A DNA stretch of 48,823 nucleotides from Pseudodesulfovibrio pelocollis (GCF_030282845.1 NZ_JASTWE010000030.1:1-48823); one strand, 5' to 3'; positions 35,749-45,193 are shown, counted from the stretch's first letter. Numbers and translations: made by a program. Notes: generated by a model not told the origin, from the letters alone.

Positions 35749-36753
35749 ATGACTTACCGCATCCTTGCCGCCCTTGGGCATCTCGTGAGCAGGAACCTGC
35801 TGCTCGTCGGCATCCTCGGCGCCATATGGCTGAGCATGCACCATCCCGTGCCCGAGACGGTCCTGAGCCGCTTTGACGTCAATGCCCCGCTGGTGGCCCT
35901 GATCTTCATCATCCAGGGGCTGCACATGTCCTTTGAGGGGTGCGGCAGGCTGCGCGACTACGCCACCCTGATCGGGGCCGGGGCGGTGGTTTCGGTGGTC
36001 TGCTATCCGCTGCTGGCGGCCGGGCTGTCAGCCCTCTTTGACCTGGACACGGATTTCCACATCGGCTTCATCCTGCTGGCCAGCCTGCCCACCTCGCTGG
36101 AGGCGGCCATGGCCATGGCTGCCAGCGCCGGGGGCGACCCCCTCACGGCCGTGATCCTGCTGGTCAGCCTCAATCTGCTCGGGCTGGTGACCATCCCGGC
36201 CAACATCGCCCTGTGGGTGGGCGGCGAGGCCCAGGTGGGCGAAATGGCCGTGCTGGCCAACCTGCTCTTCTATCTCTTCATTCCGGCCGCCGTGGGCCAG
36301 GGGTTGCGCCGCGCCTTTCCCACCCTGCCGGAGCGCACGGCCGCCTTTGCCCATCGCGTGCCAATGGTCTGCATCATCATCCTGGTCTACACCTCCTGCT
36401 CCAGCGAATCCGCCCTGTTCCACTCCCTGCGTCTGGCCGATCTGGCGCACATCGCCCTGCCCTGCGTCCTGCTCCATGTGATCATGGTCGGCGCGGCCCA
36501 CCTCGTGGGCAGAAAGTGGCTGCGCCTTGAGCGCGCCCCGGCCCGTTCCTTCCTGTTCATCACCGCCGAGAAGCCCATGTCCCTGTCCGTGGCCCTGTGG
36601 AGCATGACCTACGCCGCCCACCATCCCCTGGCCATCTTCCCCATCCTGGTCTTCTACGTCTGCCAGGTGGTCTTTGACAGCGTCCTGGTCAGCGGCATGA
36701 TCCGCCGCGACCTGCGCGAGCAGGACGACACGGAAAGCGCGCGCGGGAGATGA
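35749..36753 (+). CDS. BASS-like (bile acid:sodium symporter superfamily) transporter
   Basis: A 334-residue integral membrane protein with about ten hydrophobic helices. The GLHMSFEGCGRLRDY segment, LLASLPTSLEAAMAMAASAGG with its small-residue core, and the final VFYVCQVVFDSVL helix resemble the SBF-like family of the BASS superfamily (sodium-coupled organic-anion uptake). Length fits. I cannot name the substrate. ATG 35749 has no strong ribosome site. Downstream lies a 9-bp triple repeat and the convergent HDOD gene. Confidence 0.75.
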   Translation: MTYRILAALGHLVSRNLLLVGILGAIWLSMHHPVPETVLSRFDVNAPLVALIFIIQGLHMSFEGCGRLRDYATLIGAGAVVSVVCYPLLAAGLSALFDLDTDFHIGFILLASLPTSLEAAMAMAASAGGDPLTAVILLVSLNLLGLVTIPANIALWVGGEAQVGEMAVLANLLFYLFIPAAVGQGLRRAFPTLPERTAAFAHRVPMVCIIILVYTSCSSESALFHSLRLADLAHIALPCVLLHVIMVGAAHLVGRKWLRLERAPARSFLFITAEKPMSLSVALWSMTYAAHHPLAIFPILVFYVCQVVFDSVLVSGMIRRDLREQDDTESARGR

Positions 36754-36761
36754 CCCGCTCC

Positions 36762-36788
36762 ATTGCGGATATTGCGGACATTGCGGGT
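36762..36788. repeat. Three tandem 9-bp repeats
   Basis: ATTGCGGAT, ATTGCGGAC and ATTGCGGGT follow each other between the transporter stop and the terminator of the convergent operon. Simple-sequence origin is likely. Confidence 0.6.
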
Positions 36789-36809
36789 GGTTGTGGTCCA
36801 CAAAGGAAA

Positions 36810-36835
36810 ACACCCGCCCAGGTCCGGGCGAGTGT
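36810..36835 (-). terminator. Terminator of the cheR-HDOD operon
   Basis: Two 10-base arms (ACACCCGCCC and GGGCGAGTGT) give a 9-bp stem with one mismatch. Read on the minus strand, the stem is followed by TTTTCCTTT, 36 bases past the HDOD stop. Confidence 0.7.
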
Positions 36836-36870
36836 GCAAAGAAACCATGGAATGACGGCTGGTTGTCGCC

Positions 36871-38091
36871 CTAAAAAAACGCTTCCATGATGGTGTCGAT
36901 CTGCTCGCAGTACTGGCCTGCGGCCGAGTTCAGCACGGCCTCGGCGTCGAGCCCGAGCAGCTCCCAGGCGCGTTCGTCAACGCCCGGCACCACATACATG
37001 CCGCCCCGGGCGATCTCCACCGCGTTGGTCAGGCAGTCGGCCACATGGATGACGGCCGACTCCTGGGGGTTGGGGTAGTCCATGGGGTCGTGGTGGTAAT
37101 TGATCATGGCCGAAAGCTCTTCCGGGAACTTCCAGGCCTCGAGCAGCGGGCGGCTGATGTCGGTGTGGGTGAAGTCCATGACCGCGCGCTCGGCCTCCAC
37201 CAGGGGGATGGAGTTCTCGCGGGCAAAAAGCATGGCCTCGGTGGAGGCGTAGGGCAGTTTCTTGAACATGATCAGCCGCCCCACGTCGTGGAGCAGCCCG
37301 GCGGTGAAACAGCGCTCGGGCGAAAGCCCGATCTGTGTTCCGGCCAGAATCTTGGCAAAGATGCCGCAGGTGATGGAGTGGCGCCAGAAGGTGCGCATGT
37401 CCACCAGTTCCGGCGGGATGTCCCTGAAATAATTGATGGCCGAGATGCCAAGGGCCAGGATGGAAAGCTCCTTGGCCCCCACCAGGGCCACGGCCCGGCT
37501 GATGGAATCCAGGGGCTGGGGCAGGCCGTAGAGGGGGCTGTTGACCAGCTTGATGAGCTTGGCCGACAGGCTCATGTCCGTGCCCACCACCTTGGCGATG
37601 CGCTCGGCCGAGGCGCTCTCGTCCTCCAGCACCTGCCTGATGCGGAAATAGATGTCCGGGAAGCTCGCCAGCTCGGTCTCGTGCTTGACGATGGTCTCGG
37701 GTGTGCCCAGCCCGCGCAGGAAGAGATCGTGCATGTGTTCCACGTTGGAGGCGCGGCGGGTGTTGGCGTCCGGGAGTTCCCATCCCCTGGACACGGCCTC
37801 GGCCGTCATCTCCAGCGCCATGCGGAACATGGCGATGATGGGCGGCGAATCGGGGTTGGCGTAGAGGAAGAAATCGCGGACATACTCCTCGATCTGGCGC
37901 AGCTTCTCCGGTCCCAGGGTCTGCGGCCCGGGCTCCACCTCGGCCCCGGTCACGCCCACGCGGCGCAGGAGCTCCACATGGCGCTCCTCCAGCTGGGTGC
38001 CGCCCCGAAAGAGCAGCCTGCCGTCTTCGGACTTCAGGTCGCAGGCCAGGACCATGCCTGCGGTCAGTTGGTCAAGGGGTGTGATAGCCAA
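36871..38091 (-). CDS. HDOD-domain signalling protein
   Basis: A 406-residue cytoplasmic protein. The N-terminal 60 residues resemble the small domain that precedes many HDOD proteins. An HDOD domain follows from about residue 160 to 370, with ETELASFPDIYFRIRQVL, AKLIKLVNSPLYGLPQ and AGLLHDVGRLIMF (HD-type HDVG). HDOD proteins are HD-GYP relatives used in motility, biofilm and stress signalling; enzymatic activity is usually absent. It is downstream of cheR by 28 bases on the same strand. A shared output, such as chemosensory control, is an inference. Confidence 0.88.
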   Translation of the reverse strand: MAITPLDQLTAGMVLACDLKSEDGRLLFRGGTQLEERHVELLRRVGVTGAEVEPGPQTLGPEKLRQIEEYVRDFFLYANPDSPPIIAMFRMALEMTAEAVSRGWELPDANTRRASNVEHMHDLFLRGLGTPETIVKHETELASFPDIYFRIRQVLEDESASAERIAKVVGTDMSLSAKLIKLVNSPLYGLPQPLDSISRAVALVGAKELSILALGISAINYFRDIPPELVDMRTFWRHSITCGIFAKILAGTQIGLSPERCFTAGLLHDVGRLIMFKKLPYASTEAMLFARENSIPLVEAERAVMDFTHTDISRPLLEAWKFPEELSAMINYHHDPMDYPNPQESAVIHVADCLTNAVEIARGGMYVVPGVDERAWELLGLDAEAVLNSAAGQYCEQIDTIMEAFF

Positions 38092-38119
38092 GTCTTCCTC
38101 CGATACGGGCAGGCCGGGC

Positions 38120-38998
38120 CTAGCCTTCCTTCAAGTACGCGATGGTTCCGGGGTGGTACACGGGCTTGAACGACGACGAGACCTTGTGCAGCGTCTCGGA
38201 GTGGCCAAGCATCAGATACCCGCCGGGCAGGAGGTTGTCATAGAACGCGCTGACCACCTTCCGCTTCATGGCGTCGTCAAAATAAATTACCACATTGCGG
38301 CAGAAAACGATATGCGAGCGCGGCACCCGCTTCAGGGCCAGGGGGTCGTTGAGATTCATTTCCTGAAAGGTGACGAACCGGGACACCTCGGGCTTGATCT
38401 TCCAGCCGCCGGGGTCCGGGGTGAAATAGCGCTGGCGGATATCGTCGGGCGTGGTCTTGAAGGCGTAGTCGCCGTACACGCCCTCTCTGGCCCGCTCGAT
38501 CATGGCCCGCGACAGGTCCACGGCGGTGATACCGATGCGCCAGCGTGGCAGTTCGGCGCGCAGTGTCTCGTGCAGGAGGATGGACAGGGTGTAGGGCTCC
38601 TCGCCCGACGAGCAGCCTGCGGACCAGATATTCAACTCCAGCCGCCCGGCCTTGCGCTGGCGGTCCAGGGTCTCCTTGAGCACCTTGTCCTGAAACGCCT
38701 CCAACTGCTTGCCGTCGCGGCAGAAGCTCGTCTCGTTGGTGGTCACCAGCTCGAAGAGCCTGGCCAGTTCCTCGCTCTTGTGGCTGTCGAACTTGAGATA
38801 CTTGATGTAGTCGGCAAATCCGGGCAGGCCCAGCTCGGACAACCGCTTGGAAAAGCGGCTCTCGAAAAGATACTTGCGCTTGATGTCCACATAGATGCCG
38901 CACTTCTCGTAGATGAAGTCGCGCAGCTGCACGAACTCGGCATCGGTGATGCCGACGCTCTTGCGCAGTGTTATGGCGTTGGAAAAAAGCGATCCCAT
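38120..38998 (-). CDS. CheR-type protein-glutamate methyltransferase
   Basis: A 292-residue SAM-dependent methyltransferase. The N-terminal CheR helical domain (ITDAEFVQLRDFIYEKCGI, then VTTNETSFCRD) precedes the catalytic domain, with IWSAGCSSGEEPYTLSILLHE as the SAM-binding motif and VFCRNVVIYFD later. CheR methylates receptor glutamates. I take ATG 38998 (MGSLFSNA), preceded by AAGGA; an ATG at 39046 would add 16 residues and cannot be excluded. It leads a two-gene operon with the HDOD protein; no receptor or CheB lies nearby. Confidence 0.92.
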   Translation of the reverse strand: MGSLFSNAITLRKSVGITDAEFVQLRDFIYEKCGIYVDIKRKYLFESRFSKRLSELGLPGFADYIKYLKFDSHKSEELARLFELVTTNETSFCRDGKQLEAFQDKVLKETLDRQRKAGRLELNIWSAGCSSGEEPYTLSILLHETLRAELPRWRIGITAVDLSRAMIERAREGVYGDYAFKTTPDDIRQRYFTPDPGGWKIKPEVSRFVTFQEMNLNDPLALKRVPRSHIVFCRNVVIYFDDAMKRKVVSAFYDNLLPGGYLMLGHSETLHKVSSSFKPVYHPGTIAYLKEG

Positions 38999-39205
38999 TC
39001 TCTCACTGTCCTTGCTGCCCAAAGTGGGGTCGTCCCATCCGGACAACCTTGGGGGAACCTAGGAAACACCACCGGGCGTGGCTATTATTTTCACGCGCCA
39101 ACGCCATGTGAACCACGAGGCGGGGATTGGGGGCAGTCATTTTCGGTAGCAGGCCACGCAGGCCCGGTCAACGGATAAAGTCAAAGGGTTTCCGGCCCAT
39201 GGCCG

Positions 39206-40297
39206 TCACCGCCGGGCCGGGGCATAGTGCTTGACCGGCTCCTCGCCGCGCAGCGCGCGGGTCACGCCCCGGGCCAGGGCCGCCATCTCCTCGTCGCCGA
39301 CCACCACTTCCACCGGCCCGAGATATCCCACCATCCGCCTTATTTCATTCACAAAAAGGTTGCTACGGGCCAGCCCGCCCGTGAGCACCACCGCGGCCAC
39401 GGCCACCCGCCCCTCCCCATCGGCCAGCACCGGGGCCAGGGAGCCGATGTGCCGCGCCACGCCATAGGCCAGGGCGTGGAACAGCCGGGCCGCCGCCTCG
39501 TCCCCCCGGGCCATGCGCCCGAGGACCTCGCGCAGATCATTGGTGCCCAGATGGGCGAAGAGTCCGCCCTCGCGCTGCACCATGCGCTTCATCTCCCCCG
39601 GGGTGCGCTCGCCGCCCTCGATCAGATCCAGCACCGGCACCAGGGGCAGCCCGCCCGTGCGCTCGGGCGAGAACGGCCCCTCGCCGTCCAGGGCGTTGAC
39701 CACCTCCACCACCCGGCCGCGCCGGTGCGCGCCGATGGAGATGCCCCCGCCCATGTGGCAGACGATGAAGTCCGCCTGCGCATAGTCCACCCCGCGCCGG
39801 GCCGCTGCCGTGCGGGCCACGCCGCGCTGGCTCAGGGCGTGGAACAGGCTGCGGCGGCGGATGCCGGGCAGGCCGGTGATCCGGGCCACGTCATCCAGCT
39901 CGTCCGTGACCACCGGGTCCACGATGTACGCGCCCACCCCGGCCCGGTCCGCCAGCTCCCGGGCCAGGGGCGCGCCCAGGTTGCAGGCATGCTCCCCGTG
40001 CGGGGCTGATTTCAATTCGTCCAGCATTTCCGCAGACACTTCGTAAACACCCCCCTCCATGGGGCGCAGCAGCCCGCCGCGCCCGGCCACGCCGTGGAGG
40101 CTGGCCGGGTCCAGGTTCCACTGCCCGAGCACACCGTCCATGGCAGCCAGCCGGTAGGCGAACTGGTCGGCGATGTGCGTGAACCGCGCGATCTCCCCCT
40201 TGGGGTGATGCAGTTCGCTGGTGAGCACGGCCCGGTCGTCCTCATACAGGGCAAGCCGGGTGGAGGTGGAGCCGGGATTGATGACGAACACGCGCAT
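39206..40297 (-). CDS. buk: Butyrate kinase
   Basis: A 363-residue acetokinase-family enzyme that makes ATP and the free acid from butyryl phosphate (or related branched acyl phosphates). The order is VFVINPGSTSTRLALYED at the N-terminus (phosphate-1 loop), SDFIVCHMGGGISIG-like residues (here DFIVCHMGGG) and a C-terminal VVLTGGLARSN. Length fits Buk (about 355-365) and excludes acetate kinase (about 400). ATG 40297 has CAGGAGA upstream. It lies 58 bases after ptb, so the pair can convert acyl-CoA to acid with ATP gain. Confidence 0.93.
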   Translation of the reverse strand: MRVFVINPGSTSTRLALYEDDRAVLTSELHHPKGEIARFTHIADQFAYRLAAMDGVLGQWNLDPASLHGVAGRGGLLRPMEGGVYEVSAEMLDELKSAPHGEHACNLGAPLARELADRAGVGAYIVDPVVTDELDDVARITGLPGIRRRSLFHALSQRGVARTAAARRGVDYAQADFIVCHMGGGISIGAHRRGRVVEVVNALDGEGPFSPERTGGLPLVPVLDLIEGGERTPGEMKRMVQREGGLFAHLGTNDLREVLGRMARGDEAAARLFHALAYGVARHIGSLAPVLADGEGRVAVAAVVLTGGLARSNLFVNEIRRMVGYLGPVEVVVGDEEMAALARGVTRALRGEEPVKHYAPARR

Positions 40298-40355
40298 GGC
40301 GTCTCCTGGCGGGCTGTCGGGCGGGGCTGACAGCCCGTTGTGATTGATGGGCCGC

Positions 40356-41315
40356 CTAGCCGCAGCCGCGCGTGGCCAGCAGGGCCGCCAGGGCGATGGA
40401 GTGGAACTTGCTCGCGTTGGAGTCGCCGCGGGAAGGGACCACCACCGGCACCCGGCTGCCCACCACCACCGCGGCCATGACCCGGCCGCTGAACACGGAC
40501 AAACACTTGTAGAGGATGTTGCCCGCCTCGATGTCGGGCGTGACCAGGATGTCCGCGCACCCGGCCACCGGGCTCTCAAAGCGCTTGCAGGCCGCGATCT
40601 CGCCGGACACGGCCAGGTCCAGGGACAGGGGCCCGGCCACCACCGCGTCGCCAAACTCGCCCCTGGCCGCCATCTTGGTCAGGATGTCGCCGTCCAGGGT
40701 GGAGGGCATGGCCGGGTAGTTGACCTTTTCGGTGGCCGCCAGGATGGCCGCGCGGGGTGCGGTCATGCCCAGGCAGCGGGCCACGTCCAAGGCGTTTCTC
40801 AGGATGTCCGCCTTGCGTTGCAGGGTGGGGCTGATGTTCACGCCCGGGTCGGTCATGAGCATGAGCCGCCCGTCAAGGGGCGACTCGAAGACCGCTACAT
40901 GGCTGATGATGCGCGAGGGGTGCGGCACGCCGGTCTGCTTGTCGAGCACTGCCTTGAGCAGGGTGGCTGTCGGCACCAGCCCCTTCATGATCAGCTGGGC
41001 CTCGCCGTCGCGGAAGAGGCGCACCGCCTCGGCCACGGCCCCCTGGTCGTCGGCCATCTCGATGGAGTGAAACCGGGAGATGTCCAGCCCACGCTCGTCG
41101 GCGATGCGCCGGGTGGCGTCCATGTCACCGATGAGGATGGGCTCGGCAATGCCGCGCTCAAAGGCCTCGATGCCCGCCCTGATCACGAACCCCTCGGCCG
41201 AGCGGGCGATGGCCACCTTGGGCATGGGGGTGCCCGGCTCACGGGCCAGGGCCGCGCGCACCAGCCCGTCGAGGCTGGTCACGGGTTCGTGGCGCGGGGT
41301 GGCGCAGGCGGCCAC
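40356..41315 (-). CDS. ptb: Phosphate butyryltransferase
   Basis: A 319-residue enzyme of the Pta/Ptb superfamily. PKVAIARSAEG near the N-terminus, LIMKGLVPTATLLKAVLDK and LMTDPGVNISPTLQRK are typical of Ptb (DPGVN), and GPLSLDLAVS follows. It converts butyryl-CoA and phosphate to butyryl phosphate, or acts on isobutyryl/isovaleryl-CoA. The GTG start at 41315 is 3 bases from the ilvN stop, indicating coupled translation. Together with buk it forms a substrate-level phosphorylation route. Confidence 0.92.
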   Translation of the reverse strand: MAACATPRHEPVTSLDGLVRAALAREPGTPMPKVAIARSAEGFVIRAGIEAFERGIAEPILIGDMDATRRIADERGLDISRFHSIEMADDQGAVAEAVRLFRDGEAQLIMKGLVPTATLLKAVLDKQTGVPHPSRIISHVAVFESPLDGRLMLMTDPGVNISPTLQRKADILRNALDVARCLGMTAPRAAILAATEKVNYPAMPSTLDGDILTKMAARGEFGDAVVAGPLSLDLAVSGEIAACKRFESPVAGCADILVTPDIEAGNILYKCLSVFSGRVMAAVVVGSRVPVVVPSRGDSNASKFHSIALAALLATRGCG

Positions 41316-41318
41316 GGG

Positions 41319-41798
41319 CTACTCGTCCCCGCGCTTGAGGGCGATCATGCCCGAGCGGCACATGGACTTGATGCCATACGGCTTGAGCATGTGGATGAGT
41401 CCCTCCACCCGCTCCTGGTCACCGGCCATCTCCACGGTGATGGTCTCCCGGCCCATGCCCACCACGCTGGCCCGGAAGACCTCGAAGACCTGCATCAGCT
41501 GGGCAGTGCGGGTCGGGTCCATGTCCACCTTGACCAGCACCAGCTCGCGGTCCACGAAATCCTTGCGAGAGAGGTCGTCCACCTGGATGATGGTGTCCAG
41601 GGCCTCCAGGTGGCGGGTGATGGCGTCGATGGCCTCGTCGTCCCCCTCGATGCAGGCCACGATGCGGGAGACCTCGGGATTTTCGGTTTCACCGGCGGCC
41701 AGGGAGAGGATGTTGGCCGCGTACCGGCCGAATTCGGCGGCCATCCTGGCCAGCACGCCGGGCTCGTTGCGGGCCAGGGCGGATATGGTGCGCTTCAC
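41319..41798 (-). CDS. ilvN: Acetolactate synthase small-subunit-like ACT protein
   Basis: A 159-residue regulatory protein. The N-terminal ACT domain (RTISALARNEPGVLARMAAEF) and a conserved second half (VELVLVKVDM-like ELVLVKVDMDP) match IlvN/IlvH, which feeds back valine inhibition onto acetolactate synthase. Length equals IlvH (about 160). GTG 41798 has AGGAGG 6 bases upstream. No large subunit (ilvB) lies beside it; instead ptb and buk follow. The partner enzyme must therefore be elsewhere, or the ACT protein has been recruited to this operon. Confidence 0.88.
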   Translation of the reverse strand: MKRTISALARNEPGVLARMAAEFGRYAANILSLAAGETENPEVSRIVACIEGDDEAIDAITRHLEALDTIIQVDDLSRKDFVDRELVLVKVDMDPTRTAQLMQVFEVFRASVVGMGRETITVEMAGDQERVEGLIHMLKPYGIKSMCRSGMIALKRGDE

Positions 41799-41950
41799 GG
41801 GCGCCTCCTCGACTTCGGGCTGAAGGTTGCGATCGGCGTGGGCACGCCGATCATCCAAAAATACCCCAACCGGGCAGAAATGAAAAGCCGTCCACCGGGA
41901 CAGACGGCCCCCAAAAATCACCGACAGGGCTGGCGACAGACCGGAAACTG

Positions 41951-43393
41951 GTGTATGCTTCCCCCATCGTGATACACTATCTACGCGAAAAACGGTGGTT
42001 TCTCATCACCCTGGTCATCCAGGCCGTCATGCTCATCGCCCCCGTGCCCGAGGGCATCTCCCCCGAAGGCTGGCGGGTGCTGATCATGACCGCCGGGGCC
42101 ACCATCCTTTTTGTCACCGAGCCCATCCCCCTGCCTGCCGTGGCCCTGCTCATCATCCTGGGCCAGGTCTTCCTGCTCGGGCTGGACTCGTCCCTGGTGG
42201 CCAGCTCGCTGATGAAGGACTCGGTCCTGTTCATCATGGGCTCGCTGATGCTGGCCGTGGCCCTGGTCAAGCAGAAGCTGGACAAGCGGCTGGCCCTGCT
42301 CATCGTCAGTATTACAGGATCGAACACATACAACATCGCGTTCGGTATTTCAGTCTTCTCGGGCCTGCTCGCCTCCTTCATCGGCGAGCACACGGTGGCG
42401 GCCATGATGCTGCCCGTGGCCCTGTCTCTGCTCCAACTGGCCACGGACGACGACAACAAGCGGCGCGCCCTGGCCGTGCTCCTGCTCTTCTCCATCTCCT
42501 ACGCCTGCGCCATGGCCGGCATCGGCACCCCCTCGGGCGGTGCGCGCAACGCCATCATGATCGACTACCTGCGCGACTTCTTCTACTCTGCCGACGACCC
42601 GGCCACCAGCCAGTTCCGGGTCAGCTATTTCAAGTGGATGGTCTACGCCTATCCGGTCTTCCTGATCCAGCTGCCCCTGATGCACCTGATCCTGCGCCGC
42701 ACCTTCAAAACCGAGATAACCGACCTCGGCCCGGCCGTGGAAAAGCTCAAGGCCCAGGTGGGCGGCGAGGGCGGCCTGACCGGCCAGCATTATCTGGCCA
42801 TTGCCCTGTTCGTGCTCACCCTGATCGGCTGGGTGGGGTTCTCGTCCAAGGTGGGCATGGGCACCATCGCCATCCTCGGGGCCACCCTCTTCCTGGTCAC
42901 CGGGCTGGTCCGCTGGCAGGACATCAATACCGGCGTGAACTGGGGCGTGGTCCTGCTCTATGCGGCGGCCATCTCCCTTGGCGTGCAGATGCGCGATACC
43001 GGGGCTGCGGCCTGGGTGGCCGGGCTGTTCATGGACGGGCTGGCTCCCCTGGGCATGGACCGGGGCATCGGGCTCCTGGCCGCCATCATGCTCCTGACCA
43101 CCCTGCTGACCAACACCATGAGCAACGGCGCGGCCGTGGCCGTGCTCGGCCCCATCGTCCTCTCCATCGCCATGGCCACGGGCAGCAACCCCCTGGCCGT
43201 GGGCATGATCACGGCCATGTCCAGCGCCTTTGCCTATTTCACGGTCATCGGCACCCCGGCCTCCACCATTGTCCATTCCTCGGGCTATCTGCGCCCGTCG
43301 GACTTCATGAAGGTGGGCTGGCGCATGGCCCTGATGTCCTTTGCGGTCATGCTGCTGGCGTCGAAACTGTACTGGCCCCTGGTCGGGCTGTAA
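41951..43393 (+). CDS. DASS/SLC13-type sodium:anion symporter
   Basis: A 480-residue membrane protein with about eleven helices. Two SNT-like substrate motifs of this family are visible: an early ITGSNTYNIAFGISVF region with a GIGTPSGGARN segment near 195, and LLTNTMSNGAAVAVLG plus VIGTPASTIVHSSGY in the second half. Members carry dicarboxylates or inorganic anions (sulfate, tungstate or molybdate in some groups). Substrate not determined. The start is GTG 41951; a GTG six codons later is possible and ribosome sites are weak. A Usp gene follows 9 bases downstream. Confidence 0.88.
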   Translation: MYASPIVIHYLREKRWFLITLVIQAVMLIAPVPEGISPEGWRVLIMTAGATILFVTEPIPLPAVALLIILGQVFLLGLDSSLVASSLMKDSVLFIMGSLMLAVALVKQKLDKRLALLIVSITGSNTYNIAFGISVFSGLLASFIGEHTVAAMMLPVALSLLQLATDDDNKRRALAVLLLFSISYACAMAGIGTPSGGARNAIMIDYLRDFFYSADDPATSQFRVSYFKWMVYAYPVFLIQLPLMHLILRRTFKTEITDLGPAVEKLKAQVGGEGGLTGQHYLAIALFVLTLIGWVGFSSKVGMGTIAILGATLFLVTGLVRWQDINTGVNWGVVLLYAAAISLGVQMRDTGAAAWVAGLFMDGLAPLGMDRGIGLLAAIMLLTTLLTNTMSNGAAVAVLGPIVLSIAMATGSNPLAVGMITAMSSAFAYFTVIGTPASTIVHSSGYLRPSDFMKVGWRMALMSFAVMLLASKLYWPLVGL

Positions 43394-43402
43394 GGAGATG
43401 AA

Positions 43403-44329
43403 ATGACCCACCAAGAGCCCATGAAGATACTCATCGGCATCGGCGGCGGGCCCGAGGCTTTTACCGGCCTGAAATTCGCGGCCCGCATGAGCGGCAAGGA
43501 CTGCGCCAGCATCGAGCTGCTCTATGTCCGCGCCCAGGACAGCGGCCTGACCTCGGGGGGCATGGAGGTGCGCGTGGCCCGCGAGAACATCCTTGAGTGG
43601 GGCCTTGAACTGCCGGGCATGACCGCCCTGCGCAAGGCCAGCGACATCCTGCGCGACCTGGGCGAGATCAAGGGCGAATCCGAATGGCGGCATGCGCAGA
43701 CCGGCGGCGACCCGGCGGGCGAGTATGTGCAGGAATACCGGGGCTCCTGCGGCGGCACGGTGACGCTGAAGCTGCGCACCAGCCCGGACGTGACCACGGC
43801 CGTGGTGGACGAGGCCGAGCGGTTCAATGCGGACCTGGTCATCGTGGGCGGCTCGCCGGAGCCGGTGGAAGGGCTGCGCCGCTATCTGACGCCCCGGTCC
43901 CTGGCCCTGACCGTGGCCGCCCACTGCAAGCGCTCGGTCATCGTGGCCCGCCACCTGGAGCCGGGCCACGGGCATCTGGTCTGCGTGCAGGAGACCGAGC
44001 GCTCGCGAGGCATGCTCGAGCGGGCGGTACGCTACGCCCAGGCGTGCGACTGCCCCACCACTTTGCTCTCGGTGGCCCCGGACACGGCCGGGCTCGAGAG
44101 CGCACGGCGGGCCGTGGACGAGGCGGACGCCTTTTTCCGAAATCACGGGGTCACGCCCCTTGAACTGCTGGTGGAGACGGGCGATCCGGCGGAGATCATC
44201 ACCGAGATCGGCTACGATTTTTCCCTGATCGTCATGGCCGAGTCGGCCAAGCCGTGGTTTGCCAAGACCTTCAGCGTGGCCCACGAGGTGGCCGCCCGGG
44301 CCAGGAATTCGGTGCTCATCGTCAAGTAG
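43403..44329 (+). CDS. Tandem universal stress (UspA-type) protein
   Basis: A 308-residue protein with two Usp folds: residues 1-175 (MKILIGIGGG, then VIVGGSPEPVEG) and 180-308 (ending LIVMAESAKPWFA and NSVLIVK). The second repeat is better preserved at the nucleotide-binding end. Such tandem Usps often accompany transporters and are thought to bind ATP and sense stress. ATG 43403 has AAGGAGATG upstream and follows the DASS gene by 9 bases, so the two are an operon, consistent with regulation of that transporter. Confidence 0.85.
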   Translation: MTHQEPMKILIGIGGGPEAFTGLKFAARMSGKDCASIELLYVRAQDSGLTSGGMEVRVARENILEWGLELPGMTALRKASDILRDLGEIKGESEWRHAQTGGDPAGEYVQEYRGSCGGTVTLKLRTSPDVTTAVVDEAERFNADLVIVGGSPEPVEGLRRYLTPRSLALTVAAHCKRSVIVARHLEPGHGHLVCVQETERSRGMLERAVRYAQACDCPTTLLSVAPDTAGLESARRAVDEADAFFRNHGVTPLELLVETGDPAEIITEIGYDFSLIVMAESAKPWFAKTFSVAHEVAARARNSVLIVK

Positions 44330-44353
44330 CCCCTGATGGGGCCATCCTGTCCG

Positions 44354-45193
44354 CTACAGATCCACCAGCTCCACCTGCCCCCCGGCGATGGGTGTGCCCA
44401 GGAAGCGCGTGCCAGTGCGCGCGAACCGGGCCGCGTCGTCCGTGGTCAGGTAGGCGGTGTCGCCGCAGCCGGTGCCGGGCCTGTTCAGATAGAGGCGGGC
44501 CAGCTCGGCGTACACGGTCTCGGCCGTGGTGGCAGCAGAATCCACGATGATTACGGACGGGTCCAGCACCGAGCGGATGGCCGGGGCCAGCAGGGGGAAG
44601 TGGGTACAGCCCAAAACAAGGGTATCGGGCACCACCGGGCTCTCGGTGCCCGAGGCGGGCCGGAAGAGCGGATGCAGGTATCTGGCGGCCACGCCCTCGG
44701 CCACCGGGCCTTCTGTCCATCCCTCCTCGGCCAGGGCCACGAAGAGCTGGCAGGGATGGCCCACGATGCGCGCCTCCGGGGCGATGGCGTGGATGGCACG
44801 CTGGTATGCCCCGCCCGCGATGGTGGACTCGGTGGCGATGACGCCGATGGTCTGGTTGCGGGTGGCCCGGCAGGCGGCCTGGGCCCCCGGCTCCACCACC
44901 CCGATGACCGGAATGCCCGGATACGCCTCCCGCAGGGGCCCGATGGCCACGGCCGAGACCGTGTTGCAGGCCACCACCAGCAGCTTGATTTCCCGTCGCA
45001 CCAGCTCGGCCGCGCACTGCACGGCGTAGCGGGTCACGGTCTGGGGCGACTTGGTGCCGTAGGGCAGCCGGGCGGTATCGCCCAGATAGACCACATCCTC
45101 GCAGGGCATGCGCTGGCGCAGGGCGCGCAGCACGGTCAGCCCACCCACCCCGGAATCAAACATGCCTATGGGCAGTCTTGCCGCATTGTCCAT
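44354..45193 (-). CDS. murI: Glutamate racemase
   Basis: A 279-residue cytoplasmic enzyme that makes D-glutamate for peptidoglycan. PIGMFDSGVGGLTVL gives the N-terminal Asp/Ser loop. The catalytic cysteines C76 (ACNT) and C196 (GCTH) lie in the two pseudo-symmetric halves. Length fits. ATG 45193 is used; a TTG one codon earlier is the alternative, both served by AAGGAG. It is convergent with the Usp gene; between them only a short GCCCC-TGAT-GGGGC hairpin lies at the stop. Confidence 0.95.
   Translation of the reverse strand: MDNAARLPIGMFDSGVGGLTVLRALRQRMPCEDVVYLGDTARLPYGTKSPQTVTRYAVQCAAELVRREIKLLVVACNTVSAVAIGPLREAYPGIPVIGVVEPGAQAACRATRNQTIGVIATESTIAGGAYQRAIHAIAPEARIVGHPCQLFVALAEEGWTEGPVAEGVAARYLHPLFRPASGTESPVVPDTLVLGCTHFPLLAPAIRSVLDPSVIIVDSAATTAETVYAELARLYLNRPGTGCGDTAYLTTDDAARFARTGTRFLGTPIAGGQVELVDL

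Noticed and set aside
42350-44284. A 644-codon minus-strand frame opposite the DASS transporter and Usp genes
   Set aside because: Antisense shadow; His/Gly/Gln-rich without motifs.
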